Of a stretch of 42,232 bases of DNA, positions 1 through 10,300 are shown one piece after another. The notes beneath the pieces were generated by a model, which was not told the DNA's origin, made no database searches, and worked only from the letters and a program-made list of their open reading frames with translations. The DNA lies in the IMG/VR virus record IMGVR_UViG_3300030099_002696, positions 1-42,232 of that record; one strand, written 5' to 3'. Numbering within the stretch: position 1 is the stretch's first letter; each line of letters starts with the position of its first letter. This stretch comes from a virus. Made by a program: the position numbers and the translations under genes.

Positions 1-2
1 AA

Positions 3-731
3 CCCGGTGATGTGGTAGACATAGATTATTTGTATGATTTTAGTAAAGGGCTAGACCAACCGTTCCTGACTACAAATGAGGATGACGAAGTGAAGAATTT
101 AAGTGTATTTGCAGAGGGTGGCCCTACAGATGCGGTGGATATGCTTACTAGAAGGCCGGGGCAGTTTGGTAGACGCTATTTTACTCCCGGCAAGTTTGTA
201 GCCACTGGTACAGCCTTGGGTGGGGAACCGTTAGATTCCACTAAACTACAGATACCACAGTACAGATTTGAAAGAGATCTGTTGCCACAATTTGCAGAGC
301 CTGCTCAGACACCTTTAGATATTATGACTGCTATAGCACCAGCTACGGATAAACCTGTGGCGGATATGGAAGACTCAGAGTTAGATTTAGATTTGTTATC
401 AGAATTAACTGGGTTAACTGGGCTTTTCGGTCTTCCGGGGCTGGACGAATTTGCTATGGGTGGCATGGCTATGAGTAGCCCTAACTATCTGTCAGGAGCT
501 ACAGATGGCATGGCTGACCTTATACCTGCTACCATAGAGGGAACACAACCCGCTGCTTTGAGTGACGGAGAATTTGTAATACCTGCTGATGTGGTTAGTC
601 ATTTAGGCAATGGCAACTCAGACGCAGGGGCAAAACAACTATACGCAATGATGGACAGGGTGCGAAGTAAACGCACTGGGACTACTAAACAAGGCCCAGA
701 AATAGATCCTGTCAAGATGATGCCGAAATAG
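3..731 (+). CDS. Uncharacterised phage virion-cluster protein, 5' end missing
   Basis: The frame is open to the left edge (Pro-Gly-Asp codons precede the first possible GTG start at 12), so the N-terminus is almost certainly missing. About 242 residues remain. The middle is acidic and rich in Leu, Asp and Gly with no recognisable enzyme motif. The C-terminus carries a compact block, DGEFVIPADVVSHLGNG, followed by LYAMMDRVRSKRTGT. I recall this type of tail from uncharacterised structural-region proteins of marine phages. It lies 9 bp upstream of the next gene in a co-directional late cluster that includes a transglycosylase and a giant ejection-type protein, so a virion or assembly role is inferred. 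No signal peptide or membrane segment is visible. The function is unknown. Confidence 0.75.
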   Translation, partial: PGDVVDIDYLYDFSKGLDQPFLTTNEDDEVKNLSVFAEGGPTDAVDMLTRRPGQFGRRYFTPGKFVATGTALGGEPLDSTKLQIPQYRFERDLLPQFAEPAQTPLDIMTAIAPATDKPVADMEDSELDLDLLSELTGLTGLFGLPGLDEFAMGGMAMSSPNYLSGATDGMADLIPATIEGTQPAALSDGEFVIPADVVSHLGNGNSDAGAKQLYAMMDRVRSKRTGTTKQGPEIDPVKMMPK

Positions 732-740
732 GAGACTAAA

Positions 741-1616
741 ATGGCTGATCCAGTAGGTTCAGAGCTAGCGGCAACAGAATCAGTATCGCCTTACGCTGCG
801 CCGTATGTAACAGAAATGTTGGGCAGAGGCCAAGCTCTTGCAGCCACGCCTTACCAGCCCTATACAGGCCCGTTGACTGCTGGCCCCTCTGCTCTTCAGA
901 CTCAGGCGTTTGGAGGACTTGCTTCTTTAGGCGTGCCTCCGGCGGGTATGGCAGGCTCGTTTACTGGCGTTGCACCTCAAGTCCCCACGGCACAAAGTCT
1001 GGTGGATTCTGGAGGGCAACTGCCTGATATGGGTATGCCCACTAGCCCTATTCAACAGTATATGAACCCTTTTTTAGAAGCAGCATTACAGCCGCAGCTA
1101 CAGGGTATTATGCGTGACGCTCAAATAGCACAAAACGAGCTTGCCAGTCAGTACGCAAAGGCCGGAGCTTTTGGAGGATCACGCCAAGCAGTAGCTGATG
1201 CGGAGCTAGCCAGAGGTGCTTTGGATAGAATGGCTGCTACACGAGGGCAAGGTTATGCACAGGCTTTTGATAAAGCAGCAGACTTGTTTGGGGAAGACCG
1301 GCGGTTTGGTATGGATGTTCTTGACGCACAACGTCAGGCAGGAACACAGCAAAGAGCCATAGAGCAGGCAGGCATTGAAGCTGATATGGCGCAATTTAGA
1401 GAAGAGCGGGATGACCCGTTCAAGAAAGTACAGTATATGCAGTCTCTACTACAAGGCTTGCCAATAGAAGCGGTACGGCGTGATTACATAGAGCCTAGTG
1501 GTATAAGCCAGTTACTGTCTGATTTAGGCTTGGCCGGAGCCGCATTTCAAAGTTTTGCGACTCCAATCGCTCAGTATCAGGCCGCTAAAGCTGCTGCTAA
1601 TCAAGGAGAGCCTTAA
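741..1616 (+). CDS. Uncharacterised phage virion protein, 291 aa
   Basis: It starts with ATG 9 bp after the preceding stop, behind a GGAG-type ribosome site, and ends 2 bp before the next gene, so it is part of one late operon. The N-terminal 100 residues are rich in Pro, Gly and Ala. Residues about 115-235 are Ala/Gln-rich, probably long helices, and include AGAFGGSRQAV and GEDRRFGMDVLDAQRQAG, a pattern I associate with conserved tail or internal-virion proteins of podovirus-like marine phages. The segment near residue 240 (KVQYMQSLLQGLP) is also typical of that group. No catalytic motif or transmembrane segment is seen. Position next to the transglycosylase supports a structural or ejection-complex role, but this is inference. 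Confidence 0.8.
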   Translation: MADPVGSELAATESVSPYAAPYVTEMLGRGQALAATPYQPYTGPLTAGPSALQTQAFGGLASLGVPPAGMAGSFTGVAPQVPTAQSLVDSGGQLPDMGMPTSPIQQYMNPFLEAALQPQLQGIMRDAQIAQNELASQYAKAGAFGGSRQAVADAELARGALDRMAATRGQGYAQAFDKAADLFGEDRRFGMDVLDAQRQAGTQQRAIEQAGIEADMAQFREERDDPFKKVQYMQSLLQGLPIEAVRRDYIEPSGISQLLSDLGLAGAAFQSFATPIAQYQAAKAAANQGEP

Positions 1617-1618
1617 CA

Positions 1619-4321
1619 ATGGTTGCTAGCGTACAAGAACAAGTTGACGGTCTACAGGCTAAAGGTTTACCTGCGCTTCAGCAAATGCAGCGGGTAGATC
1701 CTAAAATGCTCGTTGGTATTGCAATAGATAATCTGGAGCAAGATCTAAAAAACGATCAGCGTGCCAAGCAGATGGGCGGTGGTGACGTTGGCCCTCCTGT
1801 AATAGATAAAAAACTTGCCGGTTTAGCCAGTTTAGGGCAAAGACAAGCCGTTGCTACCGCTAGCCCCGGCCTGCAACTACGTGGACGGCAGATGCAAGCA
1901 GAGCAGATGCGTAAGGCAATGCAAGGACAGCCTCAAATGGCACCTAGGCGCATGGCCGAAGGTGGTGTAGCTCGCTTTGAAAATGGCGGTGCCGTAGACA
2001 TAGAAAATTTGCTTAACGCTTTGATGATTACAGAAAGCGGAGGAGATCCTCAAGCAGTTGGCAGTGTAGGCGAGTTGGGTGCGTACCAAATTAGACCTTC
2101 AACTGCGGCAGATCCGGGGTTTCGTGTAGCTCCTTTTACGGGCGATCTTACTGACCCCGTAGCCAGTAGAAATTTTGCCAGAGATTACCTTCAGGCTTTC
2201 CTTGATCGCTATGATGGAGATGTTGAAGCAGCCTTAATTGCATATAACGCGGGCGCCGGCAACGCTGACAATTTTATAGCAGCGGGTAGAGACTATGACG
2301 TACTACCTCAGACCGGCATAACCAAGCCTTATGTAAACAAAATAATGACTATGGCAGAAAGAAGAGTTCCCACTCCCAATCCGGGCAGGATAGGTTCTGC
2401 AAGGGCTGCAAGGTCAATGCGAGGTTTAGCAAGAGATGCGCGCGACTTTTTAGGAAACATATTTGAAGACACCAGACCAGAAAGCGTAAGGCGTGACGAG
2501 GTTGATTTTAACCGAAAAGTACGAGCGGCTAACCAAGCCCTAAGAGAAGGCAAAACTCGCGCCGAACGTGCTGCTGCCATACAAGAAGTTAAAGACGCTA
2601 TAGCCAAAGAGAAAGAGACAGAAGTAGAACAAGGGTTTGATTTTACCCCTGAAGAAGTAGAACAGGGGGGTTTAGGGTATTTGCAAAGCATAGGCAGAAT
2701 GCAAGAGGAAACAGCAGACAATGCCGCTGATTATCTGCGTATGATGCAAAACCAAGAGGATATGATCTCTCGCGCTAATCCCGCTACTACAATGAGAGGT
2801 ATAGATACAGACAGAGTTTTCGATACAGAAAGCAGTATAAAGAGTCCTGCACAACGCTTTGAAGAAGCATTCCCCGGCTCACGAGATGCTGCGGCTCGTT
2901 ATGCTTTAGATAAAGCAGCGGGGCTAACCGCAATCCAACAAACACCTCCACCTGAAACAAGAACAAGAAGTAATAATCCGCTTGTAAATCTTGGCGCAGA
3001 TCTTGGTGAAATAGGTGGATACCTGCGTAGGGTGCTTGGGTTTCAAGAAGGTGGAGAAATTAAGAACTTTCAGGAAGGGGACATTGTTGAAGTAGATGGC
3101 GAACAAGTTATACCTCTCAGCAGTGTAAGCGACGATCCCGGTTTTGTTGAGAAAGGTTTTCAGCTTTTAAAAGACAATCCAGATGTTGCCCTAACTTTAG
3201 GACTTATGGTTATACCCTATCTCGGGCCGGGCCTTAGTCTTGGTAGACTAGCGGCTAGTAGAGCTGCCGCAGCAGCAGCAAGAAGATTTGGCCCTCAAGC
3301 AACGAGAGGTCTAGCTGGTTTAAGAAGGGCAGGATCTAGAGCGGCAGATTCTCCTTTCTTCTCAAAACCACGTAAAATGCCAAAAGACTTTAAAATAGAA
3401 GACCCTACGTTACTAACTAAGGCGGGTAAGCCTACCACGTTAAGAGGGCGAAAAGGTTTTGAAGCAGCAACGAAACCAAGGGCAGCGGTAGAAAGAATAC
3501 CCGGTGCGCCAAGGACACGTAGAGGAAAGCCAATAGGCGGTAGAAATCCTGATATAAGAAGAGCATCTCCGGCCAGAGGGCCATTAATTAGTGCCAGACA
3601 GTTTAGTCCGGGTCGAACTGCTCAAACCGCAGGAGCAGGATACATAGCAAGTAGAGGTTTAGCAGGTCTACTCGGTGGAGATGAAACGCAAGCAACACCC
3701 AGAGATACTTCAAATCTTCCACGCAATAGACCTTTTGATGTAGAAGCATTTTCAGAGGCGTTTCCTGAGTTAGCAGAAGAAATGCGTCAACGACCACAAG
3801 TTAGCTACGATGAGCAGCTAGCAGACGTTAGAGCACGCAACGTGCGAGATGAAGGCACTGACCGTTCAGGCATATTGCGTAATCTTGGTACTGCGCTTAC
3901 TTCCGATAATGCTAGAGCTTTGTACAGCGCGTTTGCAGATTTAGGTCTTGCAGGCGGTGCGTCAAGAGGTTTTGAAGGTGCTCAACTTGCAGAGAATCTT
4001 GCAGCTAGGGACTTCCAACAGCAAGAACTGGATGCCATGCAAAGAGCTATGGATATAGATGAAGCGCAACTGCAAACTCAAAGAGACATATCTGAACGGG
4101 AGCTTCTTAACGAGTTAGTTTCTTCTGGAACTTTTATGAGCCTTCAAAATCAAATAGCTGACGAACTGGACCTAGAGCCTGAATCACAAAAAGTAATATC
4201 TGAAACTCTAAAAAGAATTATAACTGCTATGGGCGGGGCCGGTTTAGGAGAGTTTACTAAAGATATTTTAGCAGACGATGGTTCTACACTTAATGACGCA
4301 GACAGCATAGTCGGTATTTGA
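1619..4321 (+). CDS. Virion protein with lytic transglycosylase (SLT) domain, 900 aa
   Basis: Residues about 125-245 form a soluble-lytic-transglycosylase-like domain. The probable catalytic Glu139 lies in the ESGGDP motif, followed by GELGAYQI and then AYNAGAG near residue 208, all hallmarks of the goose-lysozyme/SLT fold. Such domains cleave the glycan strands of peptidoglycan, and in virions they open the cell wall locally during DNA ejection. The rest is long and low in recognisable motifs. Residues about 260-350 are helical and charged. A hydrophobic Ala/Gly/Leu-rich stretch at about 521-560 could insert in membrane, and a basic Arg/Pro-rich region follows at 585-690. A FQEGG...EGDIVEVDG segment near residue 475 resembles the first residues visible at the left edge of the window. 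The gene begins 2 bp after the previous stop and abuts the giant gene downstream. Confidence 0.88.
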   Translation: MVASVQEQVDGLQAKGLPALQQMQRVDPKMLVGIAIDNLEQDLKNDQRAKQMGGGDVGPPVIDKKLAGLASLGQRQAVATASPGLQLRGRQMQAEQMRKAMQGQPQMAPRRMAEGGVARFENGGAVDIENLLNALMITESGGDPQAVGSVGELGAYQIRPSTAADPGFRVAPFTGDLTDPVASRNFARDYLQAFLDRYDGDVEAALIAYNAGAGNADNFIAAGRDYDVLPQTGITKPYVNKIMTMAERRVPTPNPGRIGSARAARSMRGLARDARDFLGNIFEDTRPESVRRDEVDFNRKVRAANQALREGKTRAERAAAIQEVKDAIAKEKETEVEQGFDFTPEEVEQGGLGYLQSIGRMQEETADNAADYLRMMQNQEDMISRANPATTMRGIDTDRVFDTESSIKSPAQRFEEAFPGSRDAAARYALDKAAGLTAIQQTPPPETRTRSNNPLVNLGADLGEIGGYLRRVLGFQEGGEIKNFQEGDIVEVDGEQVIPLSSVSDDPGFVEKGFQLLKDNPDVALTLGLMVIPYLGPGLSLGRLAASRAAAAAARRFGPQATRGLAGLRRAGSRAADSPFFSKPRKMPKDFKIEDPTLLTKAGKPTTLRGRKGFEAATKPRAAVERIPGAPRTRRGKPIGGRNPDIRRASPARGPLISARQFSPGRTAQTAGAGYIASRGLAGLLGGDETQATPRDTSNLPRNRPFDVEAFSEAFPELAEEMRQRPQVSYDEQLADVRARNVRDEGTDRSGILRNLGTALTSDNARALYSAFADLGLAGGASRGFEGAQLAENLAARDFQQQELDAMQRAMDIDEAQLQTQRDISERELLNELVSSGTFMSLQNQIADELDLEPESQKVISETLKRIITAMGGAGLGEFTKDILADDGSTLNDADSIVGI

Positions 4322-4322
4322 T

Positions 4323-7300
4323 GTGGATCGCCTCAATCGTTATGCGTCTTGGATAGTCGAAAACCAAGATAAGCAAGGCACTACTGAGTTTGAAACAGTA
4401 GCAAATGCCTATAAGCAGCTAAGGGGTGCGCCCGGCGTGCCTGCTGCGCCTATTGCCCCATCCCCAGCAAGACCTCTTCCTGATGCAAGTGAAAGAAACC
4501 TTCTAAGAGAAGCCGTTGTTGACCCTGCTGCACAAGTTTTTAAGGGCGCTGCTACCGGAGTGCGTTTTCTTACTGATGTCCTCGGTGCCGATAACCCCAT
4601 ATCACGAACTGTAGGGGGCGCGGAGGATTTCTTTGACAGTCTGCTCTCGGCTCAATCCAAGCGTGATCAACAGGAAGTCGCAAGGATATTAGAAGAGGCA
4701 GAGGACAAAGGACTAGGAGATCAGATTAAAGCAGGTTTACAGGCACTTACTGTAGCTCCTGTAGATCTAATCGCAAATGCTTTTGGTACATCAGTGCCAA
4801 CTCTAGCCGCCGGACTTCTTGGTGGCGCAACTCGTGTGGGTGCAGGGGCTATAGCTACTGGCGTAGGTGCATTGACCGGAGTTGGTATTACTAAGAGTGC
4901 TGTTTACGAAGCTGTTCTTCAAGAATTAGTAAGCTCTGGTGTGTCCGAAGAAAATGCAAAAGAAGCTGCCAAAGAAGCACAGGCATATGGAGGAGAAAAC
5001 CTAGATAACATAGCACTGGGTGGTGCGCTGGGTGCCTTAGCTGCCAGATTCGGTCTGGAAGACACTGTATTTACTAGAGCTATAGGGCGCAGGTTAGCAA
5101 AAGAGGCACCGGAGAAAGGCATAGAAGAAGCAGCGAAGAGCGGAGTGATAGCAAGAGCTAGTCGCAAAGCCTTGGAAGAAGCCATACCTGAAGCTCTGCA
5201 AGGCGGTCAGGAACAGTTTGCACAGAACATAGCACTACAGAGAGAAGGCTTTGATACGCCCACATTCCGTGGTGTTGCAGCAGGAGCTACGTTAGAAGGT
5301 GCAGTCGGCGCGCCTGTAGGAGCGATAGCTGAAGCTGCACCAGAGCTTGCATCCAGAGCGCAGAAAAGATTAAAGAAAGAAATAAACTTAGTCTCTCTTG
5401 AAGAAGCAAAGCGATTAGTGGATGAGCTAGCTAGAGAAACAGATGTAGAAAGAGAAGAAGTAAAGGCAAAAAGAGCCACTGAAGAAGAGCTAAATAAATT
5501 CCTAGAGCCTCTGATAGCAGAAAGTAAACAGGAAAAAGAAGCAAAGGCTCAACTAGCAAAAGAACTAGAAAGAGAAGTAGATGATCCTGTTGTAGAACGT
5601 GAGTTTAACAAGCGTCTACAGGCGGCAAGAGATGAAGAATTAGGTATAGATCCTCAAGAAGAAGCCTTAAAAGAAGAAATAGCAAGAGAATTAAATTTAT
5701 TTGTACTAGATCCAGAAGTAGAACGTGAGTTTAGAAAACGTCAACTTGCTGACCCTGCCAACTTTGAAAAGCAAACACAATTAGAAGCGCAGGAAAAAAT
5801 TATATTGCGAGCGGCTGGCCCTGAAGCAAGTTTGAGAGAAGAACAATTTATAGAAGATGTACTAGCTGGCGAGAATGAAAACCAGTTACTTCAAAGACTC
5901 GCTGAGTCTATTCTAGATCAAGACACAAAGAACTTTATAGAAGGGCGAAGGCAAGGTAGAGAAGACGCTCTGGCAGGGTTGCTAGGGGAAGAAGCTCAAC
6001 AACGCGCCGAAGAAAGGCAAAGGGAGTTAGAAGAAGAGCCAGAAGAAGTTATAACTCTTGAAACACAAGAATTAACAGATAGTGAAACACAAGCAATAGG
6101 TGCCTTTTTAGCCAAAGTAAATGAAGCAAATTTAGATAAAAATGAAGCGATTGATGCGCTTATAAAAACGCCTGAGAAAAAAGTAAAAAACAGGACGCTG
6201 TCGGATGCCCGCAAGACTTTTCTTAGACTTCAGGAAACAGAATCGCAGGCTTACGACAATTACAGACTAACGGTTAAAAAAGCTCTTGCTGGAATTGGAA
6301 AACCAAAAGACAAAGACATAAGAGACTTTTTTGAGGCAGAAAATAGAGGCACCGTAAGTCAACTATACCCAGATCTAACTAGAGAAAATCTAATTGCCAT
6401 AGCAGCAGCCAGAAAAGACTTAGAAGACATACAAGAAAATCTATTCATAATAGACCCAACAATCAGACGAATAGTAGATAAAAAAGGAGTAGGGGGTTAT
6501 GGAGCGGAATTACTTGAGGGAAGAAAAGATCCTTCAGCAGATCTTGTTCAGGAGGCAGATGAAGAAGGGATTGAACAGTTCTATAACGAAAGTCTAAATA
6601 AATTAAAAGTTAAAGAAGAAGACCTTGCAACTGTTGAACGATTACAAGGTACAAAGCCCGCAAAAGGCATTGAAAACGAGCAACAAGCAAGTGCAATGAG
6701 AAGGGCGAGTAAGTATTTCAAGTTACCTACTGTAAGTAAAAATCCTGCGCGTGCTCTTGCAGAGTTAGCCTATGACTTGGCTCACGATCCCAGTGCTGTT
6801 GTAGAAAGAATACAGAAAGACAGCATTAGAGCGTCTATTCAAAAGATGCCCGCCACAGCCGTTTCACAGAGATTACCGGGTAGAGCAGTAGGAAGGCTTA
6901 CAGATAAAAGTATAAAGCAAGCTCTAAAAGGTAAAAGAGTAAAAGGAGAAGACGTTTATAGGGGGTTAGAAGCTGGATTGCTTAGAGGAGAAGGAGAGCG
7001 CACTGAATTAAAAACTCAACAGACCGTAGATGCTGTAAACTATATATATTTTGATTCACCTTTAAGCGTTGACACAAAACAAAATTTTTTAAACTTAGTT
7101 ACAGAGTTTAGAAACGAATACATAGAACGTGTAAGAAACAGCGCGACAGCTATTCAGCTTGAGGATCGACTACAGAAAGCAGAAGAAAAACGTAAAAAAG
7201 CAGACACTGAACTAGCAAAACAAGATAAAGCCGAAGAAAAAAAGAGAAAGCAAGAACTAAAAAGAATAAGGGATACTTTAGAAAGAAGATTAACCACGTT

Positions 7301-10300
7301 TGGTGGTAGAAAATCAAAAGTAAAACTTAATGACTTTGCGGTGCTCAGAGTATTAGAAGGCGAAGCAACGATAGACGAAGTTTTTGACGAAAGTGTATTT
7401 GCTACAGTAGAGCAAGCACAGAGAGCAGAAGAGTTAGAGCAAGAGTTAAATGACCTTAATACTGCCAAGCAAGAGCTAATAGAAGAAGCAGCACTACGCG
7501 AAGTGCTAGCTGACATGCAAAAAGCGTATCCAAAAGCGGGAAAATTTACTGTAGGTAGAAGCAAAGAATTTGATAGAAGGCTCGCAGAAAAAATACTGGA
7601 ATTTAGCAGGGTGGCGGCGGAGATAGAGTTTACTCCAGAAAAACTAAAAAGTGACATACAAAATTATATAGACCGTGGTGGTGTAATTCAAAAAGGAACT
7701 GCCTCTAAAGGAATAGATCCCGATACGTATAAAGTAACTACACCAAAAAAACAGTACAAACTAAGAAAAGCAACTATTGAGGGTGTAGACCCTGAATTTG
7801 AGGAATATTATGACTTTCTACTAGACAACGATGCTTTTGAGCAAGGAAATGTTTTTGATGGAAAGACCAGTCTAAGTAAATTAGTAGGAAAACCAGTAAG
7901 TAAATTTAGCGAAGCTCTTTACGAAGGAAGTGCATACGATGCCATAGGGGAAATATTAAAATCCACACCAAATGAATTACGCCCGTTAATACGTAGAATG
8001 CGTAACATGGCGCGTGACACATCTATAGAGATACGTCCTTTAGATGATGCTGAGTTTGGAGCGAAAGGCGAAGTAACAGGTGCTTACTTCTACGAAGATA
8101 ATGTAATAGTTTTAGACCCGGACATAGGGCTTACTAAAGGAACTTTGCTCCATGAACTTTCCCATGCAGCTTTAGATAGCGTCTTAGAAAATCAAAATTC
8201 GGAGCAAGTAAAACAACTCTTTGATTTTTATTCTTCCATAAAGACTCAGATGGGCGATGCCTATGGAGGAGAAGATCTGTATGAATTTGTTGCTGAGTTA
8301 GTGGGCAACTCTGAGTTTCAAAACCTCTTAAAAGAAATAAAAGCTCCTAAAAGCAAGTCGCTTTGGGAAACTATAATAGAGGCTATATTAAACTTTTTTG
8401 GCGTGCGTAAAGGACAAACTGCATATGATGAATCTCTCAAATTTCTCAACGACATAATAACAGCGCGTCCTCCTATAGAGCCAAACTCTGTAGAGAAAGT
8501 GTTTCTTGCAAACACAGATCCTGACGCAGCAATGAAGGAAGCAATAGAAAAGTTCCCCCCGTTTCGTCCTCGTCGCATTAAAGAAGCCGTTGCAGATGCC
8601 AGTAGCACCATGTCTGACACAGCACTGACTGCAACTTGGGGCGGGTTTAGACTAGACAACCTAAACGAAATGTTTGGAGACAAACTAAAAGCACTGAAAG
8701 ACTTAATATCTAACATTGAGAAGAGACAAGCGAAACAAGAAAAAGATATAGAAAGCATAAACAAAAAGTATAACGCTTTTAAAATCATATCTGAGAAGCA
8801 CAAGCCTGCTTACGAAGCAATGAGTAAATTTGCCATAGATATGAGCCGTGCTCGTGTAGACATCTTTGACGCTCCTCCTAATCCACTAGGTCAAAAAGTC
8901 ACATCTGAAAAAGCCAAAAAAGAAGTAGAAGAAAAATTAAAAATCTATAAAAAAGGTAAAGCCACATACGAAAAGATCGGCAAGATGGAAGGTGGTAAAG
9001 CAGTGCAGGATATGTATAAAGCCATGCGCGGCGATTACGACAGAATGTACGTGGACTACAGAGAAACCATACTAAGTGGTATATCCAATCCGCGTATGCG
9101 GGAACAACTAAAAGAACGCTTTGCCGAAAATCCACCCATCGCGGGGTACATGCCTTTAAGACGCTATGGTGATTTTGTATTGATATACAAAGATAAAGAT
9201 ACTGGAGAAAGGACAGTTCTTACCTTTGAATCTCGTTCTCAAAGAGACAGAGAAATAAATGCTTTGAATTTAACACAGCGTGTCGATATTCAAAAAGATA
9301 TTGATGATGCCAAAACAAAAGAAGAAGCAGAGGAGCTTAAAAAGAAAAAACGTGAAGCTGACCTAGCGGCTAACGAATACTTTACAGTGGATAGCATAAA
9401 AGATTTGTCTACCAAGACAACTCCACCAGAGGGTTTTGTCGCAGACACCATAGATGCAATAAAACAAAGCCAGAGAGAAATAGGTTTAAGTGAGAGACAA
9501 ATAGAAAAAATCTCCAGAGAGGTTTACGAAAACTACATTGACTTTTTTCCCGACAACTCTCTCATGCAAAGTTTTAGAAGTAGAGAAGACACAGCGGGTG
9601 CATCAACTGATGTAGTTCGTACCTACGGGGATACCATGATTAAGTGGTCACGCAAACTGGCTGACCTAGAATATAACCCTGAAATATCAAATGGATTTAA
9701 CAGGGTAAGGGCTGAAGGAGCACAATCTAACGACAAACTTGTAAGGGCTGCTGCACAAAATATAGGTGATCGAGAAGATTTTACTCTTAACCCCGTTTAC
9801 AACGACACTGTAAGAAAACTTACTAGTGGCAGCTACTTTCTGTTCATGTCAGGTAACATATCTTCGGCACTAGTAAACTTGAGTTCGGTGCCTTTGTTAA
9901 GCTATCCCATATTGGCAAGTAGACACGGAGCAATTAAAACTGCCGAAGCTCTTAAAAAAGCAGGGGCTGTGGCTGTTAATGATTGGAGTAAAAACGCTAA
10001 ATACGCAACTCTCTACAAGACATTAGACGATCATGGGCAGCTTAGACATACTCTAGAAAGAGAAGTGCTTGAAGGAGCCAGACAAGCCACTGAAGATTAC
10101 AACACGATATGGGCTAAATCCATGAGCTTTCTTTCGTTCCCCATATCTGCAACGGAAAGGCTTAACCGTGCCACCACCGGAATAATGGCTTATGATTTGA
10201 TGAAGGCTGAAGGTAAGTCAGATCAAGAAGCAGCAGACTACGCACTGAAAATAGTTAAAGATGTAAACACTTCGGGTATGTCAACCACTGCACCCAAGTG

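Noticed and set aside
7154-7657. Minus-strand 167-aa frame within the giant gene
   Set aside because: A Ser/Leu-rich antisense shadow of the charged coiled-coil region.
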